Assembly (NCBI RefSeq): GCF_028618595.1 | Contig: NZ_JAQITE010000005.1 | Span: 34,868-98,867, forward strand | Length of the DNA: 64,000 bases | Direction: 5' to 3' | From: Bartonella sp. AU18XJBT | Lineage (GTDB): Bacteria; Pseudomonadota; Alphaproteobacteria; Rhizobiales; Rhizobiaceae | Part shown: positions 1 to 8,429 of the stretch, one piece after another | Numbering within the stretch: the stretch's first letter is position 1 | Layout: every line of letters starts with the position of its first letter | Made by a program: the position numbers and the translations under genes | Notes under the pieces: generated by a model | What the model saw: only the letters and a program-made list of their open reading frames with translations | Told to the model about the DNA's origin: nothing | Databases searched by the model: none

Positions 1-407
1 TTTTCTGCACGCTTCGTTAGGGCTGTTAGGGAATAAACGGAAATATTCATGGTCATCATAAAATTTGATTCGCTTATATCGATATAACGACCACTTAATT
101 CATCTTTATCGGAAAAACCAATAGCATGAACTAAAAAATCGAGTTTCCCCCATTTCTTCTCTATTTCTCTAAAGACCGTATCAATAGAGTCACTATCAGA
201 AACATCACAATGTCCACACACAAACCCCTTTAATTCTTCAGCCAAAGGCTCAACACGCTTTTTCATTGCTTCACCCTGATAGGTAAAAGCAAGCTCTGCC
301 CCTGCGCCACTTGCCGCTTTAGCGATTCCCCAAGCGATGGAGCGATTATTGGCCAACCCCAAAATTAAACCACGCTTACCATACAACAAACCATTACCCT
401 TAGCCAT
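1..407 (-). CDS. fabI: Enoyl-[acyl-carrier-protein] reductase, N-terminal part (3' end outside window)
   Basis: FabI catalyses the last, NADH-dependent reduction of each fatty-acid elongation cycle in the cytoplasm. The reading frame opens at the ATG at 405-407 and runs off the left edge after about 135 codons. The N-terminus has the Rossmann start GKRGLILGLANNRSIAWGI, the FabI variant of the SDR glycine motif, and later LDFLVHAIGFSDKDELSG, which contains the conserved NADH-binding 'HAIGF' stretch. The active-site Tyr/Lys region lies outside the window. It is co-oriented with the downstream-facing dnaJ-type gene, 128 bp away, as in other Rhizobiales. Identity as FabI is secure; which FabI paralogue it is cannot be told from this part. 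Confidence 0.93.
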   Translation of the reverse strand, partial: MAKGNGLLYGKRGLILGLANNRSIAWGIAKAASGAGAELAFTYQGEAMKKRVEPLAEELKGFVCGHCDVSDSDSIDTVFREIEKKWGKLDFLVHAIGFSDKDELSGRYIDISESNFMMTMNISVYSLTALTKRAE

Positions 408-535
408 CAGCACTGCCCCATTGTTACTTAAAATTAATATTATTCACCTGCCTATGACACAGGTCAACTTTTTCTTCAAGCAATTGGTTTAAAATCAAAC
501 AAAAACGACGCTTTTATATATAAAAAATTTAAAAA

Positions 536-1438
536 TTAATCTTGTTGCATTTGCAAAAACTGTTCTAGCGCGGCATTTTCACCTTCCGGCAACATAATGC
601 GAACATGCACATAAAGATCATCTCTTGTGCCATTTTTTAAACGGAGCCCTTTCCCTTTCAACCGTAAAACGCGATCAGAACTTGACCAAGCAGGAATCGT
701 TAAAACTACACGTCCCTCCAAAGTCTCAACTTCTTCTTTTGCTCCCAAAACAGCATGTTTAAGAGAAACTGGTAAATCAAGATGGAGTGCTCTTCCTTCA
801 ACCCGAAAACGAGGATGTTTTTGAATCTGAATGGTTATCAACGCATCTCCTGCTTGCCCGTGAGGTACCTCTTCTCCCTGACCTTTTAAACGAATAGTCT
901 GTCCGTCTTCAATATAATCTGGAAGTTTAATTTTTAACTTTTTCCCATTTGGAAAAACAGCCTCCACCTTTTCTGCGCCAACCATCTGCTCTAATGTTAT
1001 GGCAAGATTAGCACGAACATGTGCTCCTTGTTGGGGACGGTTATAGTGTGTGGAATTCGAAAAGCTACCGCCTCCTCCAAACAGATCCCGAAAAATATCA
1101 CTCGCATCAAAACCTGCACCACCTGAAGAGGAAAAATCAAATCCCTTTGCTCTTCCTGAAAAGGGATTTTGTTTATTGCTAAAATTTTCACCAGCACCAT
1201 AGGCTTGATAAAGCGGTTTTCCTTCCATATCAATTTCACCGCGGTCAAATTGTGCCTTTTTATCTTTATCACCTATAATTTCATAGGCTTGATTAATTTC
1301 AGCAAATTTTTCTTTAGCCTTTGTATCATCTTTATTATGGTCTGGATGATACTTCTTTGCTAATCTTCTAAATGCCGATTTAATCTCTTGCGATTTTGCG
1401 GTACGTGTCACACCCAGAATCGCGTAGGGATCACGCAT
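536..1438 (-). CDS. DnaJ/CbpA-type co-chaperone (type B Hsp40)
   Basis: A J-domain protein of 300 aa that would stimulate DnaK ATPase activity. The J domain occupies about residues 1-70 with the invariant HPD at 31-33 ([11 protein letters not shown]). A Gly/Phe-rich linker follows (about 75-125, including DLFGGGGSF), then two DnaJ C-terminal substrate-binding domains from about residue 140. There is no CxxCxGxG zinc-finger region, so it is the CbpA-like type B form and not canonical DnaJ. It lies between fabI and the divergent pdxH, the usual rhizobial neighbourhood. The start at 1438 gives [10 protein letters not shown], the expected J-domain opening. No heat-shock promoter was recognised upstream. 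Confidence 0.92.
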   Translation of the reverse strand: MRDPYAILGVTRTAKSQEIKSAFRRLAKKYHPDHNKDDTKAKEKFAEINQAYEIIGDKDKKAQFDRGEIDMEGKPLYQAYGAGENFSNKQNPFSGRAKGFDFSSSGGAGFDASDIFRDLFGGGGSFSNSTHYNRPQQGAHVRANLAITLEQMVGAEKVEAVFPNGKKLKIKLPDYIEDGQTIRLKGQGEEVPHGQAGDALITIQIQKHPRFRVEGRALHLDLPVSLKHAVLGAKEEVETLEGRVVLTIPAWSSSDRVLRLKGKGLRLKNGTRDDLYVHVRIMLPEGENAALEQFLQMQQD

Positions 1439-1762
1439 ATTGCCCTCTTTTCAATTTTTTCGTTTTCAAAATATCAACTGATACGTTGTTCAATATCCTT
1501 TATAGCTTTATCTGTCTATTCTAGAGAATAATTTCTTCTTTTCTCTTTATATGTCTATCAATAAACTAAAATACCAGATAAAATGAGATATTTATTTAAT
1601 ATCACTCATTGTATTCTATGCTAAAGTAAAAATAATTAAACTGCCATAGGAATACACGATAGCATTGTTTTTTTGAAAATGAGAAAAAATGGTATTTAAC
1701 TTCTTGATGATAAAATAAATAAGAAAATGCCTCACCCATGCTCACTGATATTTGGAGAAGCT
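1439..1762. other. Divergent intergenic region dnaJ-like / pdxH
   Basis: About 320 bp of AT-rich sequence between two diverging genes. It must carry both promoters, but no convincing -35/-10 pair, operator or hairpin stood out. The longer pdxH frame that begins at 1727 is not favoured because a good ribosome binding site lies just before the ATG at 1763. Confidence 0.5.
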
Positions 1763-2386
1763 ATGAGCAACAAAATACCAACAGATGATCATTTTATGCA
1801 AATGCAAAAACCTTTTGAACTTTTCGCACAGTGGCTTGAAGAAGCAACGATAAGTGAAATAAATGATCCGAATGCTATGGCATTAGCAACAGTTGACGAA
1901 ACAGGACTCCCTAATGTTCGTATGGTTCTCCTCAAAGACTACAGTCCCCAAGGCTTCGTCTTCTATACCAATTATGAAAGCTGTAAAGGACAAGAAATTT
2001 TAAAATCAATGAAAGCATCCTTGGGTTTTCATTGGAAATCGCTCCGTCGTCAGATCAGAATTAGAGGAATTGTTGAAAAAGTAAGCCAACAGGAAGCCGA
2101 TGCCTATTTCCAATCGCGACCACGCGGTAGTCGAATTGGTGCATGGGCATCTAAGCAATCTCAGCCTTTAGACAATCGTTTTGTGCTTGAAAAAGCAATT
2201 GCTCAATATACTGCGCGTTATGCTCTAGGCAATATTCCACGACCACCTTATTGGTCTGGATTTCGTGTTAAACCCCTTTCTATAGAGTTCTGGTGCGATC
2301 GCCCATTTCGTTTACATGATCGTCTGCTTTTTACACGCGATTGTGTTGAACATAGCGATTGGAAAAGACAAAAACTTTATCCCTGA
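1763..2386 (+). CDS. pdxH: Pyridoxamine 5'-phosphate oxidase
   Basis: An FMN-dependent enzyme that oxidises pyridoxamine or pyridoxine 5'-phosphate to pyridoxal 5'-phosphate (vitamin B6 salvage). The 207-aa product shows the family landmarks: [20 protein letters not shown] near the N-terminus (FMN binding), [19 protein letters not shown] in the middle, [15 protein letters not shown], and the family-typical C-terminus ending KRQKLYP. The start at 1763 is chosen over the in-frame ATG at 1727 because GGAGAAG lies five to nine bases upstream of it and the resulting N-terminus has the usual family length. It is a single gene facing away from the dnaJ-like gene. Confidence 0.95.
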   Translation: MSNKIPTDDHFMQMQKPFELFAQWLEEATISEINDPNAMALATVDETGLPNVRMVLLKDYSPQGFVFYTNYESCKGQEILKSMKASLGFHWKSLRRQIRIRGIVEKVSQQEADAYFQSRPRGSRIGAWASKQSQPLDNRFVLEKAIAQYTARYALGNIPRPPYWSGFRVKPLSIEFWCDRPFRLHDRLLFTRDCVEHSDWKRQKLYP

Positions 2387-2617
2387 CCCTGCAAACTTCA
2401 TCGTTATGAAAACTTTGTTTTTCCAACACAAATATTTTCTATTTGAAAAATTCTAAAAGAAGATGATTTATTTTATTTAAATAGAAGGATTTCATTTTCA
2501 CTGTAACAGTTGATTGGTAATATTTTCTACCGTATCGCTTAAAGCGAGATTAGCAACAAACTTATTTAAAAGAAAATACTGTATTCAGCAGAAACTATAG
2601 TTTTAGCTAACTTATTT

Positions 2618-3622
2618 TTAGACAGCAGGATAAAATATCGTCCATATACCCCCACATACTAAACCAGCAAAAATCACAAAACCAATAAGCGAATTAGATT
2701 TGAAAAGCCTAAGGCATTGTGAACTGTCATCTATATCAATGACTTTAATTTGAATAAACATATGGATACTTGCAACAAAAATCCCCAAAAAGCTCAGAAG
2801 GGGAACTTGTGCCAAATAAAATGCTAGACTAACGAACACCACAAAACCACTATACAAAAATACTAAAGCACGTTTGGTTCCTTTACCAAAGAGAAGAGCC
2901 GTAGAACGGACACCAACAGTGGCGTCATCTTCTTTATCTTGATGTGCGTAGATTGTGTCGTATCCTATGGTCCACAAGATTGATCCCACATAAAGCAAGA
3001 CTGGTGCCCAGCTTAAACTTCCAAAGACAACAGCCCATCCCATTAATGCCCCCCAATTAAATGCAACGCCTAAAAAAAACTGCGGCCAATATGTTACGCG
3101 TTTCATAAAAGGATAAAATGCAACAGCTATCAATGACGAGATACCTAGAAAAAAACTAAACCTATTAAATTGTGATAAAACGCCTAAACCAACTAAACAT
3201 TGTACAAGTATAAAAACTCTTGCTTGAAACCGACTCACATGACCTGTCGGCAATGGGCGAGAACGTGTCCTTTCTACCTGAGCATCAATTTTATGGTCAA
3301 TAAGATCATTCCAAGTACATCCGGCCCCTCGCATAGCAATAGATCCCAGAAAAAAAAGAAAAAGATACCAAACCCAATGAAGAAACATTGATAAAAGAGT
3401 ATCGTAATGCATGTTATAAGAGAAAAAAGCCATTGTTGTTGACCAAAAACAAGGCCACATCAATAATTGCCATCCAATAGGCCGATCCCAACGCGCTAAT
3501 TGCGCATAAAACCATAAAGAACAGGGAAGGAAATTGTAGACCCATTGTTTGGAAGATGCATCCATAACCCGTCCTTGGCTATCATAGGACTGAACATGCG
3601 CGATATTTTTATGTTTTTTCAT
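2618..3622 (-). CDS. ubiA: 4-hydroxybenzoate polyprenyltransferase
   Basis: An integral membrane prenyltransferase that attaches the polyprenyl tail to 4-hydroxybenzoate in ubiquinone synthesis. The 334-aa product has an N-terminal cytoplasmic extension of about 35 residues and then eight or nine hydrophobic helices. Both Asp-rich Mg-diphosphate motifs are present: NDLIDHKIDAQVERTRSRPL (about 106 onward) and DTIYAHQDKEDDATVG. The ATG at 3622 follows AAAGGT at usable distance and is preferred to the in-frame TTG one codon earlier. It diverges from purD. The prenyl-donor synthase (14.9 kb) and ubiG (37.2 kb) are also in the window, so three ubiquinone genes are scattered here. Confidence 0.93.
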   Translation of the reverse strand: MKKHKNIAHVQSYDSQGRVMDASSKQWVYNFLPCSLWFYAQLARWDRPIGWQLLMWPCFWSTTMAFFSYNMHYDTLLSMFLHWVWYLFLFFLGSIAMRGAGCTWNDLIDHKIDAQVERTRSRPLPTGHVSRFQARVFILVQCLVGLGVLSQFNRFSFFLGISSLIAVAFYPFMKRVTYWPQFFLGVAFNWGALMGWAVVFGSLSWAPVLLYVGSILWTIGYDTIYAHQDKEDDATVGVRSTALLFGKGTKRALVFLYSGFVVFVSLAFYLAQVPLLSFLGIFVASIHMFIQIKVIDIDDSSQCLRLFKSNSLIGFVIFAGLVCGGIWTIFYPAV

Positions 3623-3712
3623 CAAATGATTTACCTTTGGTCTTGCGATAGAGACATTTCATTCTTATGAGAAGGAGATGAGATTAATCATCTTTTATGA
3701 GAGGAGCAAGCA

Positions 3713-4987
3713 ATGAATATTCTTCTTATTGGCTCAGGTGGACGAGAACATGCTTTAGCATGGAAAATAGCTGCATCACCACTTCTAACAAAGTTATATT
3801 GTGCTCCTGGAAATCCTGCAACAACAGAATTTGGTGAAAATATTAATTTAAACATTGATGACCATCCCCTTGTTATTGATTTTTGTAAAGCACACTCTAT
3901 TGATCTTGTGATTGTAGGACCAGAAGCACCATTGGTTGCGGGTATAACAGACTCTCTTAATAGCGCTAACATCTGTGTATTTGGTCCTACTCAAAAAGCT
4001 GCTCAACTAGAAGGTTCAAAAGCTTTTACGAAAGATTTATGTCGTAAGAATAACATTCCTACAGGAAGTTACCAATGCTTTAATGATGCCTCTAAAGCTA
4101 AAGCTTACATTCATCAACAAGGTGTTCCCATTGTTATTAAAGCTGATGGCTTAGCAGCTGGCAAAGGTGTCGTGGTTGCAACAACTATGGAAGAAGCATT
4201 TAACGCAGTCGATGCCTGCTTCAAATGTGCATTTGGAGATGCAGGAAATAAAATTGTTGTAGAATCTTTTCTTGAAGGTGAAGAAGCAAGCTTCTTCTGC
4301 CTTTGTGATGGTAAAATTGCTCTTCCTTTTGGATCTGCTCAAGATCATAAACGTGTAGGTGATGGGGATATTGGAGCAAACACCGGTGGGATGGGTGCTT
4401 ATTCACCAGCGCCCATCATGACCCAAGAAATAGTGAATCGTACCCTTAAAGAAATTGTTGAACCAGCTTTAAAAAGCATGAAAGAAATGGGCGCCCCCTT
4501 TAAAGGTATTCTCTTCGTCGGATTAATGATAACGCAAAAAGGACCAGAATTAATTGAATTTAACGTACGATTCGGTGATCCTGAATGTCAAGTTCTAATG
4601 ATGCGTCTCAAAGATGACATTTTGCCAATTTTTCTTGCTGCAGCTCAAGGAAAACTTGAAAATAAGCCTCTTCGGTGGTCTAAAAAAACTGCTCTCACCG
4701 TTGTTATGGCTGCCAATGGTTATCCAGACTCTCCCCAAAAAGGTACTGTCATCCGTAACGTTGATAAAGTAAACACTCTTCCCGATGTGAAAGTTTTTCA
4801 AGCTGGTACAGTATTGCGTGATGGAGAACTCATTGCAAATGGTGGACGTGTTCTCAACATAACAGCAACAGGAAACACGATTACGCATGCACAAAAACGT
4901 GCTTATGAAGCTGTTGATTGTATTGATTGGCCAGAAGGTTTTGTTCGGCGTGATATCGGATGGAGAGCCATTGCGCGAGAAAACTAA
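3713..4987 (+). CDS. purD: Phosphoribosylamine-glycine ligase
   Basis: Second step of de novo purine synthesis: ATP-dependent coupling of glycine to phosphoribosylamine (GAR synthetase). The 424-aa length is standard. The N-terminus is the canonical [19 protein letters not shown]. The ATP-grasp core follows with [15 protein letters not shown], the signature [17 protein letters not shown] near residue 290, and a C-terminal barrel domain. GAGGAG precedes the ATG by six bases. It diverges from ubiA with an 87-bp spacer and is followed by nearly 600 bp without a gene, then a mobile-element integrase. Confidence 0.96.
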   Translation: MNILLIGSGGREHALAWKIAASPLLTKLYCAPGNPATTEFGENINLNIDDHPLVIDFCKAHSIDLVIVGPEAPLVAGITDSLNSANICVFGPTQKAAQLEGSKAFTKDLCRKNNIPTGSYQCFNDASKAKAYIHQQGVPIVIKADGLAAGKGVVVATTMEEAFNAVDACFKCAFGDAGNKIVVESFLEGEEASFFCLCDGKIALPFGSAQDHKRVGDGDIGANTGGMGAYSPAPIMTQEIVNRTLKEIVEPALKSMKEMGAPFKGILFVGLMITQKGPELIEFNVRFGDPECQVLMMRLKDDILPIFLAAAQGKLENKPLRWSKKTALTVVMAANGYPDSPQKGTVIRNVDKVNTLPDVKVFQAGTVLRDGELIANGGRVLNITATGNTITHAQKRAYEAVDCIDWPEGFVRRDIGWRAIAREN

Positions 4988-5548
4988 ATCCTTTGAATAT
5001 TCTTTTTTACGATTTGATTATTTTATATAAGAGCATAGTATAAAAATTTTCTCACTGTTTTACGTTGATCATAATTTTGAAAAAATGAGTGCTTTCCTTT
5101 GAACAATCAAATATTGTAAATAGGATAACTACTCATAATAAAATAGGAAAATTTTCTGAATATGATACTGTCATATAAACTGATCATTTTACTGTTTTAT
5201 TTACTTTAAACGCATTTTCTCATCATTTTTATGAACGCTTTCTTTCTTATAAAATCTTGACGAAAAACATATATATTATCATTTCTTTTATTTATCGCGT
5301 TTTTAATGAAATTCCGCTTTTACGAAAAATAAAATGCCCCCAAAAGATACTGATGTTATTTACGTACAGATTCTTAAACAATATCTCTCATGCTCGTCAC
5401 TCGCATTACAAAGCATTGATTTATAATGATAATTCACTGTTTTGTATGTTGAATGAGAGTCTCGAATATCGTAAGATTCTCTCATTTCAAAGCTGTTTAT
5501 GTTGAATCAACTAAAACCACTCATTTGCACATAACAAGTGGGATAAGT
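4988..5548. other. AT-rich spacer upstream of integrase
   Basis: About 560 bp with no gene I can support; the small open frame at 5257-5505 is very AT-rich and has no recognisable product. The last 120 bp (about 5440-5560) are clearly similar to the sequence at 33320-33440 that precedes the decayed integrase copy, so this end belongs to the mobile element. It contains the imperfect inverted repeat GAGAG-TCT ... AGA-TT-CTCTC around 5456-5484. No tRNA gene, a common target for P4-type integrases, is visible. Confidence 0.5.
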
Positions 5549-5560
5549 GTGTGGATAAAA
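5549..5560 (+). repeat. DnaA-box-like 12-mer, copy 1
   Basis: GTGTGGATAAAA contains a perfect TGTGGATAA, the complement of the DnaA box TTATCCACA, at 5550-5558. It lies 22 bp upstream of the integrase start. The same 12-mer recurs inverted at 7183-7194, and a third perfect 9-mer is at 6776-6784. The function is unknown: DnaA box, recombinase arm site or chance. Confidence 0.6.
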
Positions 5561-5582
5561 TTTATATAAGAAAGGACTAAAA

Positions 5583-6749
5583 ATGGCTCTTATGAACCGT
5601 CTTAATGCAAGGGCTGTCGCAACATTGGGGGCTGGCAAATATAACGATGGTGCCGGCTTGTTACTTCATAAGCGTAAAGATGGAGGTGCTCAATGGATTT
5701 TACGGTATACCCTTCATGGTCGTCGTCGTGAAATGGTCTTGGGTGCTTTAAGAGATGTTTCTTTAAAACAAGCCCGTGAAGGTGCAATGCAATGGCGTGC
5801 TGTTTTACGTGAAGGGCGTGACCCCATTAAAGAACGTGAAAAACAAAAGCGTGAGGCAATAAGTAATCTCCATTACTTAAAAGATATTGCCTTGGATACT
5901 TTTGAAACTCGTAAAGCTGAATTAAAAGGGGATGGGAAAGATGGACATTGGTTTTCGCCTTTACAACTTCATATTCTCCCTAAATTAGGTTGTCTTCCTG
6001 TGTCAGAGATTACACAAACAGAAATACGTAATACACTTGCCCCTATTTGGCATACAAAAGCGAGAACTGCCCAAACAGCATTGATACGTCTTAATCTCTG
6101 TCTCAAACATGCGGCTGCTTTGGGTTTGGATGTTGATTTACAAGCAACAGAAAAAGCACGTGCTCTCTTAGGTAAACAACGTCATAAGGTCAAAAACTTA
6201 CCTGCAATGGATTGGAAAGATGTGCCGGCTTTTTATAAAACACTTTGCGAAGCATCAACCCTAACACAATTGGCTTTGCGTTTACTTATTCTGACAGGAG
6301 TTCGTACTTATCCTTTACGTCATATTCATAAAGATCAAGTTGATGGGGATATATGGACAATTCCTGCTGAGAATATGAAAGGTCGACGTGATACTACAGA
6401 AGAGTTTCGCGTCCCTCTATCAACAGAAGCATTAGAAATTTTAAAACAAGCGCGCTTGCTTTCTCGCAATGGTTTCTTTTTTTCTGCAACCGGTCGGGGT
6501 GCGCTTGCTGAGTGTTCCATGTCACAATATATGAAACGTATTGGACTTGAATCCTGCCCCCATGGATTTCGCTCTAGTTTACGCAATTGGCTTGCTGAAA
6601 CAACTGATGCCCCCTATGAGGTCGCTGAAACTATTCTAAGTCATACAGTTGGCGGTAAAGTAGAACGTGCCTATCGTCGTACTGACTATCTAGAACAGCG
6701 CCGTGTCTATATGGATAAATGGGCGGCATATGTCACGGGTCAATCTTAA
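5583..6749 (+). CDS. P4-type tyrosine recombinase (integrase)
   Basis: A site-specific recombinase of 388 aa that would integrate or excise a genomic island. The N-terminal P4-integrase arm-binding domain (DUF4102-like, roughly residues 1-95) contains DGAGLLLHKRKDGGAQWILR. A core-binding domain and the catalytic domain follow. The catalytic residues I can assign are Arg241 (TGVRTYPLRHI), His327 and Arg330 (CPHGFRSSLRNWL), His354 (LSHTVGG) and Tyr364 (ERAYRRTDY), so the enzyme looks intact. GAAAGGA precedes the ATG. Downstream are a hairpin and a truncated AlpA-like gene. A decayed paralogue with the same upstream sequence is at 33.3-34.0 kb. No cargo beyond the AlpA remnant is evident. Confidence 0.93.
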   Translation: MALMNRLNARAVATLGAGKYNDGAGLLLHKRKDGGAQWILRYTLHGRRREMVLGALRDVSLKQAREGAMQWRAVLREGRDPIKEREKQKREAISNLHYLKDIALDTFETRKAELKGDGKDGHWFSPLQLHILPKLGCLPVSEITQTEIRNTLAPIWHTKARTAQTALIRLNLCLKHAAALGLDVDLQATEKARALLGKQRHKVKNLPAMDWKDVPAFYKTLCEASTLTQLALRLLILTGVRTYPLRHIHKDQVDGDIWTIPAENMKGRRDTTEEFRVPLSTEALEILKQARLLSRNGFFFSATGRGALAECSMSQYMKRIGLESCPHGFRSSLRNWLAETTDAPYEVAETILSHTVGGKVERAYRRTDYLEQRRVYMDKWAAYVTGQS

Positions 6750-6752
6750 GAT

Positions 6753-6771
6753 ATGGGGTGCATAACCCCAT
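6753..6771 (+). terminator. Candidate intrinsic terminator after integrase
   Basis: A perfect 7-bp hairpin ATGGGGT-GCATA-ACCCCAT starts four bases after the integrase stop codon. It is followed after 14 bases by a short T run (ATTTTTG). The T run is displaced, so termination would be weak. The third DnaA-box-like 9-mer (6776-6784) lies between stem and T run. Confidence 0.5.
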
Positions 6772-6775
6772 TATC

Positions 6776-6784
6776 TGTGGATAA
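6776..6784 (+). repeat. DnaA-box-like 9-mer, copy 2
   Basis: TGTGGATAA, a perfect complement of TTATCCACA, within CTGTGGATAATTTTTG just after the integrase. It has the same orientation as the copy at 5550-5558, so the integrase gene is bracketed by the two. Confidence 0.55.
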
Positions 6785-6957
6785 TTTTTGCTCTCTTCTC
6801 TCTCATTCTTTCTCAATAAGACTCATAAATTATCACATCAGAAATTATATGATAAAATATTGTTTTCTATAAATAAAATACCTTCAAAAATGAACAAAAA
6901 TGTGGTTAATAAATAGTTATGATTTGTTCCCATTTTTTATTATGAAAGGATTTTAGT

Positions 6958-7053
6958 ATGACAGAAAATGATATTCTTTTGACAGACCGTGAAAGTGCAA
7001 AATTGCTTCATATGAGTGTATCAACATTACGACACTACCTGCAAATAGTATAA
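6958..7053 (+). pseudogene. Truncated AlpA-like excisionase / HTH regulator
   Basis: A 31-codon frame, MTENDILLTDRESAKLLH continuing MSVSTLRHYLQIV, that looks like the first half of an AlpA/excisionase winged-helix protein. 'LLTDRESAKLLHMSVSTLR' fits the helix-turn-helix, but the wing and C-terminal half are missing; whole family members are about 60-70 aa. A ribosome binding site (AAAGGA) precedes the ATG. After the stop the sequence passes directly into a dispersed intergenic repeat (from about 7087), so the gene was probably cut by a rearrangement there. Its position after an integrase supports the identification. It is likely non-functional. Confidence 0.65.
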
Positions 7054-7086
7054 ATCCATTCTGCCATCTTTCTGGAATAAAGATAA

Positions 7087-7285
7087 AAACCGATACCATC
7101 TTTGTATTTTCCAACTCTCAATGTTACGATAACTCTTTCTATCTAAAAACTTTATTATAGAGTGTTTACTCTTTTTAATGATTTTTATCCACACTATAAC
7201 CCTTCTTATAACGTGCAAGAAAATGATTTTGATTATAAGAGGGAGATCAAATAAGAATATTTTGTAAATATTCAAAGCTCTCATT
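7087..7285. repeat. Dispersed intergenic repeat, copy 1
   Basis: Two blocks resemble blocks at the ends of the spacer at 24.0-24.7 kb. Block one is GATACCATCTTTGTATTTTCC at 7098 onward against GATACCATCTTATTTTCC near 24023. Block two runs from TGTTTACTC at 7163 to about 7285, against TGTACTC at 24584 to 24680. The copies are diverged. The block contains the third DnaA-box-like site, TTATCCACA at 7185-7193 (12-mer inverted copy at 7183-7194). No coding potential is seen. Confidence 0.5.
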
Positions 7286-7297
7286 CAACATGGAGAA

Positions 7298-7720
7298 ATG
7301 ATTTATAAAAAAATTCAAAAACACTTCCAGCAATCTGCTGGTGTTTTAATGATGTGGCAAAAACAAAAAAATACACCGCCAAAAAACGGTTTCTATTGTT
7401 ACGTTTTTACCCCTCCGAAAAAAGCGTTTAATATAACCGATTCCTGCTACCAATGTATGGTGTCAAAAAAACTCTCGTTTACAATCATTGACTTCCTCTT
7501 TGCCTTAAAGAACCAAAAGTCACACCAAATCCCATCTGTAACATCTGGATTCTCATTGAGCGGGTTTCTCTTGCTTCCCACTCCTATGCTTCACTTACAC
7601 AAAGATGAAAAAGCAAACTTAAGAATATTCGCCATATCCTCTAAAAACACTTCATGTGTGAGGTTTACATGCTTTATATTACCGCTCCAAACAACGATGT
7701 TTTACAGTAAAACAAGATAA
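7298..7720 (+). CDS. Hypothetical ORF, doubtful
   Basis: A 140-codon open frame without recognisable domain, signal peptide or clear ribosome binding site. Its composition is odd (rich in Lys, Phe, Thr, Ser and Pro) and reads unlike the core genes around it. It sits between the dispersed repeat and the next real gene, in the decayed tail of the integrase region. It may be a remnant read in a non-native frame. I do not assign a function, and it may not be a gene. Confidence 0.2.
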   Translation: MIYKKIQKHFQQSAGVLMMWQKQKNTPPKNGFYCYVFTPPKKAFNITDSCYQCMVSKKLSFTIIDFLFALKNQKSHQIPSVTSGFSLSGFLLLPTPMLHLHKDEKANLRIFAISSKNTSCVRFTCFILPLQTTMFYSKTR

Positions 7721-7757
7721 ATGCTTATGGTAGTACAAAAATGAATGCATATTAATA

Positions 7758-8285
7758 TTACTGGAGTGCAATTCGATTCGAAATCACCAAACGCAAGCCT
7801 AACGGATTGCTATAACGAAGTAAAAAACGCTTTTGTTTAGAATGTGCTGTTGTACCAAAAAATCGATGTAAATCAGAACGATCTTTTACAACCAGAATGC
7901 GATTATCTTCATTGATCATAAGCATGGGGAGACCATAAGTATCCGCCCATAATCGCCAATCCAGAAGAACATTATTCAAATCTCTGGAAACCAACAGCGG
8001 TATACAAGCTTCCTCATCGGCATGAAGTAATTCTAACGCAACAGCTCTTTCTCCTGAACGTGTTTTTACGGTACGTGCTGCAATTCCTTGGAAATGATAA
8101 GGGGGTATTAAATGCGATAAGCTTGAAGGCATATCCGTTTTAAAAGAAACACCGCGCTCATTTAACGAACAGATAACCTGATTACCCGTTTTAGATGAAA
8201 AATATGTTGTTGTTTGTGGCAAATGGCACGGATCCAACCGAAATTCAAGCACCGCTTTTGCCTGATTAAAGCATTGATTAGCCAT
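7758..8285 (-). CDS. Conserved hypothetical protein (possibly DUF6101-like)
   Basis: A 175-aa soluble-looking protein with no signal peptide or membrane segment. It opens MANQCFNQAKAVLEFRLDP and has a middle section IAARTVKTRSGERAVALELLH and a hydrophobic strand pattern in VVKDRSDLHRFF. It resembles the short rhizobial family I recall as DUF6101, whose function is unknown; this is recognition from memory, not a search. The ATG at 8285 is preferred to the one two codons earlier because GGGA is better spaced from it. It follows the FAD-oxidase gene on the same strand at 145 bp and could be the last gene of the 12.5-7.8 kb cluster. Confidence 0.6.
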   Translation of the reverse strand: MANQCFNQAKAVLEFRLDPCHLPQTTTYFSSKTGNQVICSLNERGVSFKTDMPSSLSHLIPPYHFQGIAARTVKTRSGERAVALELLHADEEACIPLLVSRDLNNVLLDWRLWADTYGLPMLMINEDNRILVVKDRSDLHRFFGTTAHSKQKRFLLRYSNPLGLRLVISNRIALQ

Positions 8286-8429
8286 ATACATTATCCCAAT
8301 TTATCTTAAATAACATACACCCTTTAGCAGCTTTTTCTCATTGGATTATTAAAAGTTTGAATAAAAAACAACTGGTTTCTTTTTTGGTTATTAAAATCTA
8401 AACAAAAATACATGATCACCATTCTTGAA

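Noticed and set aside
5257..5505. 82-codon ORF upstream of integrase
   Set aside because: Extreme AT composition, no binding site, no protein-like pattern; overlaps the conserved leader of the integrase element.
5540..7200. DnaA-box cluster as the chromosomal origin
   Set aside because: No dnaA, dnaN, hemE or parAB neighbours and no AT-rich unwinding element arrangement; the sites follow an integrase, so a mobile-element role or chance is more likely.
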